Assembly (NCBI GenBank): GCA_003008705.1
Contig: PDUO01000092.1
Coordinates: forward strand, 13,293 to 77,292
Direction of reading: 5' to 3'
Source: Pezicula radicicola
Lineage: Eukaryota; Ascomycota; Leotiomycetes; Helotiales; Dermateaceae
DNA length: 64,000 nt
Shown: in pieces, positions 33,601 to 45,050 of the stretch
Position numbering within the stretch: the first letter of the stretch is position 1
How the letters are laid out: each line of letters opens with the position of its first letter
Made by a program: the position numbers and the translations under genes
The notes under the pieces: model-generated
What the model was told of the DNA's origin: nothing
Database searches by the model: none
The model's input: the letters and a program-made list of their open reading frames with translations, nothing else

Positions 33601-35284
33601 TCAAACAAGGTAGCAATAATTTTAGAGCTTGTGTTATTCAAGGAAGCCAGTAACTCTACGTTTTTCTCTAAATTCACAACTTACAGCCCCAAAGTAAGCT
33701 CCATAAGATCTCTTCTATCTTTACTAGAAATAAGCGTATAATATTAACAGCTGTGTTAATAATAATAGTCTTCCCTAACAATTTGTTGTGGTAAAGCAGA
33801 GAACACCATTGTACTTTGTTAAATTTTACTTTCGTAACAGACTTTATTTAGCCTCTCAAAACCCATCTGATGGTTTGAAGAACCTTACTGCCAAAGGCAT
33901 CAAGAAATTGTAAAATAGTAGATCGATCGGAAACTCCAGTACTGGCTCATTGGAAGACCAGTGTATCAGCAAAACACTTTTGAATGCAAATGCCAGGAAT
34001 GGGCCAAGGGACCTACGGATATTAGTAGATACAAGGCCACTCCAGGCAGAGTATAGAGACTCCAAGTCCAAGGGCGAAAATATACGAGTATACAAGAAAA
34101 CGCCTATTTGATGCTATTGGTATGCCACTCACAATGCCTTCAAGTACTTACAAAAGCTTTTGCGATTATGATTTGCTTTGTATGAAAAGCTACTCCGTAG
34201 GAAGCAGATAGTGGCTATGCACTAGACGTACGAGATAGCCATTGATGTTTGCAGTGCTGGCTTCAGAAAATACTGTGTTTAAAGAGTAAGCCTAGCTCTG
34301 CGAAAGAAGGGCCTAAAACTACACTATTCTTTGATGAACTTCGAAGTCAAGGATGCTTAGTATTGACTTATGCTGGGAGTGTAACCATCTTAACGGATGT
34401 GGCAGCTGCTGTAAAGCAGACGACCAGACTAATTGTCGGCGTCATGCAGATGTCAGCGGTATCGACATTAGAAGGCGAAGTGGAGCTATGGCGTGCTGGT
34501 CAAGCGGTCCCCAAAGAGAAAAGGGTTCCTCCTATTGCAGCAATTGGAGGAGTCCAGCGGAAATCACAGACCGCGGTGCTAACACCACAACCATCCACAC
34601 CTTCTCAGCACCGAGCAGAGACTCCGACTACAGAACGTTCGGGCAGGAGTTGTGTATGTTAAAACTGCCGACACGGAATACAAGATAGTAGAGGCGAATA
34701 AATCATATTGCACATAGGCAGTAGGTGCTCTACAAAAGCAAGTAAAGATCATCCTCTGCATATGGCACGAAATAATAGTGCCCTTGCACAATGGTGTTAA
34801 AATACCAGTGTGTCTACCACGGCGTGTCTCTCTACGCAGGTCTGGAGGTGAGTCCCCTGTAATGCCGACGTCCTCCAGTTCCCCATTCCCTGACCTAAAG
34901 ATAACCAACATGCACTCGACGGTCCCTGGATCTCCGCAAGCGCTAGCGCCTCAGCGACCAAGAAGTCCGCTGCAGCAAGCACCTACGTTTCCGGAGCTGG
35001 TGCATGCCTCGGCCTCGTCTTTGCTTTGCGGCGTATTTCCTATGAAGTATACAATAATCTTATTAATAGTATATAGGATTAACGATATACCCTTATTATA
35101 ACTAAGTAGAGCGACAACAGAAAAGAGATCAACAACGTTGACTTTGATGCTATTGAGAAGACCTGGGATGGGTATGCAAGGGATTTCATACATAGGATTG
35201 GACCTCTACGGGAACCACCCCCTGCGGAGGAGAGGAAATCATACAAGATGGTTGGCACAGTGGTCTTGGAAAGTGGTGACGTCC
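33601..35284. other. No recognisable gene
   Basis: An open frame at 34249-34662 (plus, 137 codons) has no recognisable domain and is not favoured over its alternative frame. A stretch at about 35125-35285 (FDAIEKTWDGYARDFIHR, YKMVGTVVLESGD) reads like coding sequence of unknown family. Confidence 0.35.
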
Positions 35285-35287
35285 TGC

Positions 35288-35660
35288 AGACATATCTTTT
35301 ACTAATACTATAGAATCTCTAGCTACTAATATTAAATATAAATAGTCTTCTAATAAACTATAAGGATATATTCTATATATATAGAAATAAAGTATATATC
35401 TCTTGTTTTAATTTAGATATTAAGTTGGAACCTAGCTCTAAGAAGAAAATAATTAATAATAAGAAGAATTAAAGATATTAAAATAAAAACAAATAAATAA
35501 GAAATAATAATAAGGAATAATAGAAAGGACACAAGGTCACTAAACATGTATCTAATACCTAGTAATATTATTTATAGTAATTGTTGTCAAATATTTTAGT
35601 GCTATTAATAAATAATAAACGATAAAATTACTAGAATTAAATACGAAATTGCGGCGCAAC
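35288..35660. repeat. AT-rich, RIP-like degenerate block
   Basis: This is a short TpA-rich block without open frames, of the same appearance as the blocks at 8.2 and 31.4 kb. Confidence 0.55.
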
Positions 35661-37000
35661 TTATATGGTCGCTGGGTCTTGTCTACGTCGGCTGGTGCTA
35701 TATTGTGTAGTAACAGTGAGCGCCGCTGAGCGCCGCTCTAGAACTTAAGATTTAGTTGATTCGGTCCGAAGGAACTAATAGTCTTCTAAATAATCTTCCT
35801 ATCCTCCTTAAAGGTAATAGTTTCTCTTTGGTCTAGGTCGTCATCGGGCTTCAAAATGTCTCTTTCCGATACTAGGACTGTGATGGAAAGGCCTGGAAGA
35901 CCTATAGCTTCAACACAAAGCTCTTGAGCCCGTCTTGAAAGCTTAATTCATAGCATCTATTCAAAACTATATACTAACGAAAAACAGGAATGCGATTAAC
36001 CCTCTTATTGGGCGGTAAGTGAGTAGAGCCAAAGTTGACCTGGAAATTTTACCGAGCATCTAGAAATTGGATATAAACATTAATACGGAGGAACGGATAT
36101 TTGAAGCACGCTAGAACTGCCATTATATGCTCAAATTCTCCCTCTCTTCCTCTGAAGGAACACCTATTCTTCCCCTCCTTACCACCAAGCGCGTTTTTCT
36201 CTGAGCTGTCATTGCCGAACTCCTATGATTCATTTCAGATTCTACCTCTTCGCTCCCTCTCTCTGAGGCTGACATAAAAATATTTCGCAGTTTAGACAAC
36301 AACAAAAGGACCGAACAGAAGGACAGTATGAAAGGGTAGGGGTTAAGACAGGGACAAGCGTTAGAACAAGACAGTAGGATAGATAGAAGGACAGCAGAGA
36401 GAACAAGACAAAAATCTGCTCGCTTTCACGATAATGTAACCTTTGACCTGTCTGTCGGAAGGTGGCCTTACAACCATGAAGGTTGCTTAAATTGGTGTTG
36501 GCTCTGTTAGTAAGTGGTGCTTCAAATTGTCGGCAGGTTGGTTCGAATAACCTAAGCTTAGTGTAGCACCGACACATTAGCCTCGACGCTGTGCTCAACG
36601 CGCAGGGCAAAACCGAATCAGACATCCGCAACGAACAAGCCGTCAACTATATAATTCAAGAATTTACTCGTACTCAGTTAATGCAGAGAATCCAACTGTC
36701 TAGTTCACAGCACAATACACACCAACGACAAGCGTCAAAACGAAGAGAACCTTTATGCTTGTGGATTACCTATGCAAAGTTTCTAAGCCAGTTTAATTCT
36801 TGCAAATGCTTCCCAGAGAGCGAATTGTTGCAGCAAAATTAGTATGTGCTATGCTACAGCTCCGGCAATACCAGCAAGCAGGGTACAGTACAGAAAGTCC
36901 AACTAGGTAACGGAACCGGGGATTTTAAAGCAACCGGTGGAAAACTGTGGACATATACTATTGATAACTAGCGAAAGTTAGTTTATATTGTAGGCTTACA
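35661..37000. other. No supported gene
   Basis: A short direct duplication (gagcgccgct twice) occurs near 35717-35738. The open frame at 36591-36842 is unrecognised. Confidence 0.35.
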
Positions 37001-37006
37001 GCTAGT

Positions 37007-37180
37007 ATGATCAATTTAGTTGAGACGGGATATCTGAACCTGGGCGAGGCAGGCGCTATCAAGACGGTCAGCACCTTTCCGTTAGAGCAGTTTGATGCTG
37101 CCTTTGACGTGTCGGCGAGGATTAGTGGGCCCTGTTTGCAAGTAGTCATTGCTCCAGGTCTGGTTTTGGGGCTGCGTGGA
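37007..37180 (+). pseudogene. Possible zinc-type alcohol dehydrogenase C-terminal relic
   Basis: The start of the open frame reads GAIKTVSTFPLEQFDAAFDV, then GPCLQVVIAPG, resembling the C-terminal helix-strand of medium-chain dehydrogenases (FPLE....AFD.....G..QVV). It is short, so the assignment is tentative. Confidence 0.32.
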
Positions 37181-37965
37181 GGTAGTAACTCCTGTGCTAC
37201 TCTTGTCCGAAGCTGTTTCGTGTCAATGCTAGACCAGTCGCGTGAATCAGCCTGTGGTAGTTGTGTCCAATTCTAAGATCTTCATTCTCTACGATCGTTG
37301 GCAAGATGGAGGATAAGAGACGAGCGAAGGGTTTTATATAGTTTGCTGGTGCTGGTGCGTATCCGAATGCGTTTGTTGTATTCAATAGTGTGGTCTTACA
37401 GTAAATCACATCTACAGAGGAAGAGACCAATGACTAATAATGCTACGTGCTAGTCGAACAGATCATCTACTTAGAAATACAGGGCAGTCATTGACTGCAA
37501 TCTAATCACATCTAAGTTCTATGTTGAATGATTACATCAATACTTAAATAGCATAGCATTACGCTATCGAATACAAGTGCAAGTGGGAATGGAACTTGGG
37601 TAAGAGAGAGCACATCGACCGCAAGCAGGTGACTTCCACGGACTTACCTGGAGCAGACTTCCTGTCTAAAGGATTTACTTTCTCTACTCTGGTCAAATTT
37701 GTGTGGTACTACAACTAGTAATATAATAACTTACATTACAAACGATACCCCAAATATAACTAAACTACACAACTTATAATTACATCCAACTCTTCCCCTA
37801 GTGCTCAATTAATTCTAGAAGTTTCCTCCTCAATACTAGCACTAAAATCCGGGAAGATATCACCAGGACCATCGCTATCGAACATTAAAAAAAGAACTTC
37901 TCTTCTTCTTATTGGGATCGAACTTACTTAGACTTAGTCGTCGAACCCATCTTAGCGGTATAAAG

Positions 37966-38175
37966 TTATTTAGCACGTGATAGACGGTGAATCCCCTTTT
38001 CTAAGCGAGGAGGATATTTCGAGGTCGTCTCACCACTGCAACAGCTCTGCTTAGAGCAGTCATCAACCTCCAATAGTCCTACCCCAGGAACTTCGTGAGC
38101 GAGGACGCTGGACGATCTATCAGAGCAGCAGCCTTTCTTAGAACAATCCTCAACCTTTTCTATACCCAACGAGGT
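37966..38175 (-). pseudogene. Cys-rich segment like the N-terminus of heavy-metal P-type ATPases
   Basis: Two copies of a DCSK(K/Q)xCCS motif (VEDCSKKGCCSD, VDDCSKQSCCSG) about 28 residues apart precede LEKG. Fungal Cd/Cu-type P1B ATPases have similar CC-containing metal-binding repeats before the first HMA domain. No ATPase core follows in the expected direction. Confidence 0.35.
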
Positions 38176-38745
38176 TTGCTTGCTGCTCGAAATGGTGGCG
38201 TTTGGAAACTAGAATTCCATCTTCACGCACTGTGGCTTACCAACTTTATTTTAATGCCAATTAGGCTTGGACTTGTTGGTGCGGCACTCCAACACAAACT
38301 TCACTGGGTTGTATTTGCTCTGGGTCAGGTCTTCGTCCAGAATAGGGTGAGCGGTAGATATCCTCTGGAATCTCTGACAAGTTCTTCAGCACCACTCGAC
38401 TGAACGTTTGTTCCTTATACGTAAAGCGCCTGTGTAGACGAACGCCTGAGTTTGCCGAATGCCGGAGAGCTGCAAATAAGAACTCCAGCATATATTCAAT
38501 ATATGCACCTTAGCCACCTTGTGAAGATATTGGCCTACTTAAGAAAAGGTGCTTGTAGTAACTTTCTTCTAAGAAGTCTATCGTAGATAGTGTCCGCGCC
38601 GTAAAAAATGCCACACAACAAAAAAGGGAACGCCACCGACTACCTTCGAAGACCTAAAGTTACTTTTAGAAGAATGAATACCTATCTACAAGAGACGGAT
38701 AGACGAGCGTTAAGAGAAGATCCCAATTTGGTTTCAATCAATACA
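38176..38745. other. No recognisable gene
   Basis: Minus-strand frames upstream of the Cys-rich segment read through several stops. The plus-strand frame at 38608-38844 begins with unrecognised polar sequence. Confidence 0.3.
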
Positions 38746-38749
38746 AGAG

Positions 38750-39020
38750 AAGTCAGCAACCACATCAGGCATCCTGACCCTTCCTTTTGTTCTCTCCACG
38801 GTAATTTTCAGTCTAGCCGCCGTCTGGGTAGCGGTAGCTGTTAGTAGCTGTTCCCCCATCATGGTTGTAGGAAGTATTCTGTGTTCAATCGGTGCCGCAA
38901 TGCTCACGGTCATAACACCATCAAGCCGACCTGCCGTATGGATTGGTTAGCAAATCATGTTTGGAACCGGCATATCATTATTCATTCCATATCTCTTCAC
39001 CTTAAACAACCATTTCTCGG
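38750..39020 (+). pseudogene. MFS drug-efflux (DHA14-like) transporter relic
   Basis: Three hydrophobic helices: SGILTLPFVLSTVIFSLAAV, SPIMVVGSILCSIGAAMLTV, then VWIG, a TAG (38948-38950), QIMFGTGISLFIPY. The family has a TLP..L loop here and WIG.QI.FG.G at the next helix. Sequence after about 39010 is polar and not transporter-like. Confidence 0.65.
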
Positions 39021-40075
39021 GGGAGAAGAGTGAGGAAAACGTAGCAGAGCCTCCCCGAGCAGCTTCTCCCGAACAGTCTATTTCTCAGCACTATCCACTA
39101 GAGAGTGATAATAAGAAAGTGTTACTACCAGCACGTGATATTGAACTTTAAAAGCATTATCTTATAAAGCGACTTAATATAGTAGCATAAGTGTAGCATA
39201 TTTTGTTAAGCATTTATAATAGATGTTAGAATCGGAGACTTGATACTTTATTTCTTGTTGCCGTCATTAAAGGGCTAAGATATTTCGTTGATGACAATCT
39301 CTCCTGATATTCGGGTGGTTAGCACAAGAATAGGAATATGTTTCTCGATTGGTGGTTGTGGTTTGCTGATCGGTACTCATATATCTGGATTACTGATAGC
39401 GAGATATAGATAGATAGCAGCTCAAGAATTCTCTAGGGTAAATTAGGTGAAGCTTACTTGTATGTTTAAGCAAGCACAGAAATAAAGGGTTAGTGCAGTA
39501 AGAGCGGATAAAGGAGGTTAGTATATGAGACTAACTAAAGCAAGATACTCCGTAAACGAGAGGAAATAGAAAAGTGGGCTCATCAAAAGCATACTAACAA
39601 TTAAATTTCAATTTCTAAACCGCTCAGTTCGTCTCGTTCTGTTAGTAGGTGGTTTCATCCCCGTTTACCGGATTTCTCCAATGATTTTCTATTTTGGAGG
39701 TGGTATTTGCAACCAAACTTGCAAGAAAGAGTATTTCTATAAAATATATAATAGAAAATATCCTTAAGTATATCTATAGGCTTCTTCAATGTCTAGACAC
39801 AACCATCCAGGCACCTTCTTAATATCATTTGCCTTCGCGACTCAAAATCTTGCGCACAGTATGCCCTCTCAATCTTGCAAGACCGATGGTCGCAAGGGCA
39901 AGGCGCTCGTTGGTGTATCAAGAATTTCAAACCGACGGTATTCATCTACTACAATCACAGTTAGAATGTAACTAGCTGTCTTTGCGGCAATTAGATATCG
40001 CGCTTCTTCTCTATACCAGCACAACTGTATCAATAAATTCGACCGCCACATGCCTGCTATATATTCCTCCCCTGA
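39021..40075. other. No supported gene
   Basis: I see nothing recognisable up to the rRNA fragment. Confidence 0.35.
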
Positions 40076-40076
40076 A

Positions 40077-40316
40077 CCGATTGTTCGTGCAATACCGCGA
40101 AGCTACCATCTGCTGGATAATGGCTGAACGCCTCTAAGTCAGAATCCATGCCAGAAAGCGGTGATTTTCTCCTACACATCGTAGTCGAATACGAATAGGC
40201 CCCTGGCCTTGAATATTAGCTGGTTGGCAACGGTGTTGCGGTGAAAGTCCGTAACACTAGCTAACGTCTTGTAATTTTACTATGCGTGGGGATAAATCCT
40301 TTGTATACGACTTAAT
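40077..40316 (+). rRNA. Fragment of the 3' end of 25S/28S rRNA
   Basis: Landmarks of the nuclear large-subunit rRNA 3' region occur in sense order: gctaccatctgctggataat, ggctgaacgcctctaagtca, agaatccatgccagaaagcg, and tgcgtggggataaatccttt followed by gtatacgactta. There are clear differences from a functional gene, including a shortened, divergent stretch at about 40175-40265. Both flanks are not rDNA: unrelated sequence before about 40075 and aldehyde-dehydrogenase coding sequence straight after. It is a dead, isolated piece. Confidence 0.85.
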
Positions 40317-40324
40317 TAACCGAC

Positions 40325-40577
40325 GGCCTTTATTCACGACACTGACACAGTCTAGTGTGATGTTCGGCAATGAAGTATCAATCACTACTAGAAAGCGTAT
40401 CCAAGAAGCTGCAGCAAAGAGTAACCTCAAACGCGTTACTCTCGAACTTGGTGGAAAGTCTCCTGCCGTTGTCTTCGATGATTGTAATGTTGAAAACGCC
40501 ATTACGTAGTGTACTCAGGCTCTAACTGCCCATACTGGTCAAGTCTGCTTTGCAGCAACGAGAGTATATGTTCAGGA
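40325..40577 (+). pseudogene. Aldehyde dehydrogenase relic
   Basis: It reads [37 protein letters not shown], a TAG (40507-40509), then CTQALTAHTGQVCFAATRVY, a frame change, and [12 protein letters not shown] and the active-site Cys in GQ.C are unmistakable ALDH. The TAG replaces the usual Trp before C, consistent with TGG to TAG. Its 5' side is joined directly to rRNA sequence, so the open frame here begins in rRNA (from 40282). Confidence 0.85.
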
Positions 40578-40578
40578 A

Positions 40579-40706
40579 GGTACCCATTGAGGAGGGAGCG
40601 ACAGCACCTAGTCCTTTGACTGAGGAGGAGATCCAAGCTTTCGTCGGATACTATGCGGACGCAGCCAAGAAGGCGGTTTTCGAAACTGGTTTCGACGGTG
40701 TAGAGA
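40579..40706 (+). pseudogene. Old yellow enzyme (NADH:flavin oxidoreductase) relic
   Basis: The frame reads APSPLTEEEIQAFVGYYADA, AKKAVFETGFDGVE. This is the OYE segment (PLT..EI..FV..YA.AA..A...GFDGVE) that normally leads to the IHGANGYL motif; here it ends abruptly at GVE. It directly follows the ALDH piece. Confidence 0.72.
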
Positions 40707-40877
40707 AATTGGTGCGGAGGAGCTGGGAAATTTCATCTCAGCCTTGATGCGGACATTGCTTATTGTTTTTGATGGGCTTGATGAAGGTATAAGTTCCTTG
40801 TTTGTGTATAGCGTACAAGAGAATGTCTCTCCTACGTAGGCAGACCCCCCTCCCGCCTACAAACAAACGGGTGCTAG

Positions 40878-40945
40878 CGAGTTTTTATTCCTTCCTTCCT
40901 TCCTTCCTTCCTGTCTTCTTTCCTTTATCCTTCCTTATTTTTTTT
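40878..40945. repeat. Pyrimidine microsatellite (CCTT)n
   Basis: A run of ccttccttccttccttcct followed by a T-rich tail. Confidence 0.85.
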
Positions 40946-41134
40946 TCGAAGCTGCTAGTTTGATTAGGGCTTTGGCAGTACAGTACAATACAACCACATC
41001 TTTAAACGCAACGTCCAACACAACACTCCTCCTAAATTCAACAATCCCCTCTATAACAGCCCGTCTAGACACTCTACTTATGATCCTAAAATCATGTGTA
41101 GGAATAGCTTGTATTAAGCTGTAGCGAGTTTACA

Positions 41135-41660
41135 TCCCTTAGGTGATGTAAAGAATTTGAAAGATGCCGTTATATCCTTATATTTACTCTTCCTCTCTTT
41201 ACTCACAAATTCCTGCAAAGCACCTACTCTAGCCTCTCTCCTCACCTTAAACAAATAAGGAATTAACCACCTCTCGGCAATCATCTTGTCGTCGTCCCCC
41301 TTTATCCTAGGCGGCCTAATCCGGCAAATGTCCCGTAATGGCCAGTTCTAGAATGATTGGAACTACAATCTCAATTCTATACTCCTCCTCACTCCAAACC
41401 AGTGCCTTGCTACTACTGCTGGCAGACTCCCTAACACTCGTAGCAGATTCATACAAGACCACATGGTTGATCTTGTAAATAGTATTTGGAGTAATATCCT
41501 TAAAAGTGAAATTATCAGGATTTTTGTAATCTTTATCTTTGTCGATTCCTTTCTTGGGACCACCGTCCTCGAATAAGAGATTAGATCGCGAATTAACAGG
41601 GAGCACTATAACTCCACCAAGACCTTTCCAAAGGACAGAACATATCCGCTTTCATCTACT
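41135..41660 (-). pseudogene. Unrecognised protein, two-part frame
   Basis: The minus frame to 41316 reads VLWKGLGGVIVLPVNSRSNL, YKNPDNFTFKDITPNTIYKI and EEEYRIEIVVPIILELAITG. After a TGA it resumes as KMIAERWLIPYLFKVRREAR, VGALQEFVSKERKSKYKDIT (about 41285-41165). No ATG precedes it in frame. The composition is protein-like on both sides of the stop, but I do not know the family. Confidence 0.35.
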
Positions 41661-43620
41661 AACTCATGTTCATGTCTCCAAAATCCTAGACGTTAAACAA
41701 CCGCAGAGAATAATGCACTACAACTTTAGACGATAGTACCCAAGGGAGCCCAAGTGCCATTTACTACGAGACAGGTAAAAGTAAGGATCACTAGTCAAGT
41801 TTAAACGAAAAGGCCTAGATTTGAAGAAGGGAAGTAGTTGGATACTACATCCTAAGACAATTCTCGATTTCAAACGAACCTAGTTATATTCTCGTTTATA
41901 GCAGTGTTCTATAGGGAAGTTCAGAAGTCGAGTCTCTTAGTAGCAGCGATCCGGGAAGGATCCCTATACTTATTAGGAATTGAGTTCTATGCTTCTAATA
42001 TTACATCCTCCGACAAGCTGCCACATCCCACCTGCAGGGCACAGGACTTGTCTTCAACCCTAACGCAAAGAGCAAACTATAGACTTCTATCAAAATAATG
42101 AATCTGGGTGGTCAGACTCTCTTGCCTATATGCAAACATTAGCTCCATTCCAAAACTATAGTTGAAGGATATTTTCATTCTTACATTGGTCCAATTGACC
42201 AGATTCTTGATCTGTTCAACTGCGTAATCGACAGCTACGGTTGTTGCTTCGGTCAATATGCGGCTGGTTGTTCTCGATCTGAACTTCAAATGGTGCATGC
42301 GAGGTAAGCTCTTTAAAGACCTGAAACATTTATTTAACAATTGATTCCATGTCTAGGCTTAGTAATGTATTCACCTTCAATGAAGTGGAATTTAGCATTA
42401 TTAGACGCAGAGAGTAACTCGGATTTTCCTGTTCAAAGATATAGGACAGTAGCTATAGGTGCTCCATCCTGCGTATATATGTCGCTGTTCAAGTCTATTC
42501 GTCTAATCCAGTTGTATGGTCGCACTTGTGTTGTTCCAAAAACAGGACTCAATTCAGGCAAGGAGTAAAATGTGACAGCCTAGTTGCACAGTATGCACGC
42601 TTTATTGACTTTCGGGAGTAGTAATATCTGGTGAACGCTAGGCCTCGCAGAGGTCAACTGCATGAGAAGTTCAAACCAAACAGCTTATGACATCCCAGAG
42701 TTGTAGTATAGTATGTGGCCTATGCTTCTAGTATTGTGCCTCCTCTGCGCCATATTCACCTTCCACGTGCTTATTACAGGACGTTCCATGAGTGAACAAC
42801 TTTGTTGTGACATCTTGGTGTTGCGTTGCTCAAGTCTCGGTTTTCCCTGTCGGTGAGAGATTTTGTGGGGGCATTTTGAGCAGATTGAGCAAATGGCACA
42901 AAAGAAAGATGGAAAAGGAGAGAAAAATAACGGGTAGGTGTAAACATGTATATACTTATAGAGGTATGAGAGGAATACCTCCTACCCGGTTTGCAACCTT
43001 TGCTGTAGATTTTGATAAGGCTAGGATCAGCTCATGCATTCTCGCTGGTATATCTCGAGGGGTTAGAAATCGATTTCTATGATCTTTGGTACGTCTAGTC
43101 CTCTAATTACACTTTCGCAACCTTGTAAGGCTTTTGCTACACAAGGAGCTGACGTAAATGCCGAAGGAGGATTCTCGTTCGCGGCGGTTATAGATCCCAT
43201 GCAAGATATTCGACCTGGTTACACCTACAATCCTGCAGATTGGAACCCATTAACATATAATATTGCTACAGATCCTGCACTCGACATTCATCGATGACTA
43301 GAAAGATATCGCTATTTTGTCCTCGGTTCCGTAACATTGGTCAAATCTAGACTAGGCAGGTCTATGAAAGTGGAGATCTAGCTAAGCAACCAAAATCAAA
43401 TCTAACAACGTTGTTCCAACCTTCCATCTCCCTTCGCCGATCAGACAACACGTCTCTCTTCCTACAGAAGGAGTATTTGTAATAGGCAGAGACATGACTA
43501 AGAGTTTGAAACCTATGATTGTTTCTCTCTGTGAAGCCGTTTTCTAGATGTGGGCATCTAGATGATGGTTAAAATACTTTGTTTCTATCATCCATTGTAG
43601 GTACGTAAGAATCTATATGC
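41661..43620. other. No recognisable gene
   Basis: An open frame at 43079-43297 (plus; DWNPLTYNIATDPALDIH region) and another at 42077-42340 (minus) are unrecognised. Confidence 0.3.
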
Positions 43621-43915
43621 CAGCTCATCGCAGCGTCTTCATAACGACAGGAATCTCATCGCGAGGAGGGTCGACGATGCCAACAATGCCCACGAAAGTG
43701 AGATTATTTCTAGCGTGACGCATGATTTCGTCCTCGAAGTGACTGGAAGTTGGGTCTGACTTTACTTCCTTCACCGACAGAACTTTCCTCGCTAGAAGAA
43801 TGACACGTTTTCCTTGAGATGACCATGTATTTTTGATCTGTTCGATGGTAGCAAGAGTCTGCTCGTCCAGCAACTTGGATTCACTGTCCATCGTTGTGGA
43901 GCCAGTGGGCAGCTT
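43600..43915 (-). pseudogene. P-type ATPase (type IIC, Na+/K+-like) relic
   Basis: It reads IEQIKNTWSSQGKRVILLAR, then FVGIVGIVDPPRDEIPVVMK, TLR, and a TGA at 43625-43627. G.VGIVDPPR.EIP is the conserved step between the N and P domains of fungal IIC P-type ATPases, which continues to the GI.I.MVTGD motif. Here the next residues (AGI, a TAG, ILTY) show the homology going on past two stops at Arg positions. Confidence 0.72.
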
Positions 43916-44900
43916 CTCTTAGTCATTTAAGTATATATTTCTTGCCTTGCAGCTCCAAGTGTGGTCTCCTTTGAGCATCTTTGGATTGTCTCTTTGACTG
44001 AAAATTTGTTCTCGGGCTTGAGGTTGGCGGGGAAGAATGAACTGTCCAACTTTATTGTTGAGTCATCTTGACATCCGGTTGCGACTGAAGAGTTTGATGC
44101 TGCGAGAGGAGAGACTACTGGTTCTGTAACTCCTTGATCTTTAATTTCATCTCGCTTTGTATGAGATCCTTGATCTGAGGGAGTACAAAGCACTGTTGGA
44201 ATACAGTACCGAGCTCTTCATTCAACTAAGCATATGCGTTCTTCTCAGAATAGCAGTTCATAAATTAATTTAACTTCCTAAAAGAGAAATATAAATTGAA
44301 GGAAGTTCTACTTTTTAAATATAATAACCTAAAACTTATATTATCTAATAAATAAGAGGATTAATAGAATAAAATACTCCCAATCCATCTGCTGCAGTAG
44401 TAGTCTGCCTCGAACCGCTAATGGCATTATTACTTCCCGTGGCAATAGCTGCTCTAGCAATGCGTGTGAAATTGCTCGCAGAAGCATTCAGTACTGCCTC
44501 GGTCAATAGTGGGTTGTTCAATCCGTCGCAGGAGGGGCTGTTGCTTTGCTCTGGTATAGAGTTCGTAACTTGAATGGGCAGGTCGAAGATCAACTAGCTG
44601 CCGCGATGGAAATAACATCGATTGCTTGGAATGGTCAGATTGACTATCATTCTTTCCGTTCCTAGATAGGCTAGCTTTGTATGTTGATATGATATGTTAT
44701 AGCATTAGGGATATTCTTTCTCGTATTCTTAGATATCTGGAAAACTCCAATCCGACGATACCCATCCCGATACTCACCAGTAGGTTGTAATACCAGCCCA
44801 GCCAAAACCGGCATTGCCCCCGTGGATGAAAATGTAAAATAGGAATGCATATCACACCAGCAGGAAACTGGCCTGGTATAAAGTCAGGAAGAAAGCCTAC
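43916..44900. other. No recognisable gene
   Basis: Two minus-strand open frames (44193-43927 and 44593-44345) have no family I know. Confidence 0.3.
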
Positions 44901-44904
44901 TTGG

Positions 44905-45050
44905 CATGGAATATACTAGAAGGATGGCATTGGACTTGTTATATTATAGCTGGTGCTGGATATAGATTATCCGGATTATGTATAGCTTGGGTTTATGAGA
45001 TTTGTGCGGATGATAATGAGGAACGTGCTATTATTATTCATTTCCATTCT
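44905..45050 (+). pseudogene. Allantoate/pantothenate-type MFS permease relic
   Basis: It reads WTCYIIAGAGYRLSGLCIAW, VYEICADDNEERAIII. Dal5/Fen2-like permeases have a helix ending SGL..AW followed by ..IC..D.EERAI. The rest of the transporter is absent. Confidence 0.5.

Noticed and set aside
34249..34662. 137-codon plus-strand open frame
   Set aside because: No recognisable domain and an equally long overlapping frame; not called as a gene.
36535..36560. A gttcgaat motif resembling a tRNA T-arm
   Set aside because: No acceptor stem, anticodon arm or D-arm can be built around it; I saw no convincing tRNA in the window.
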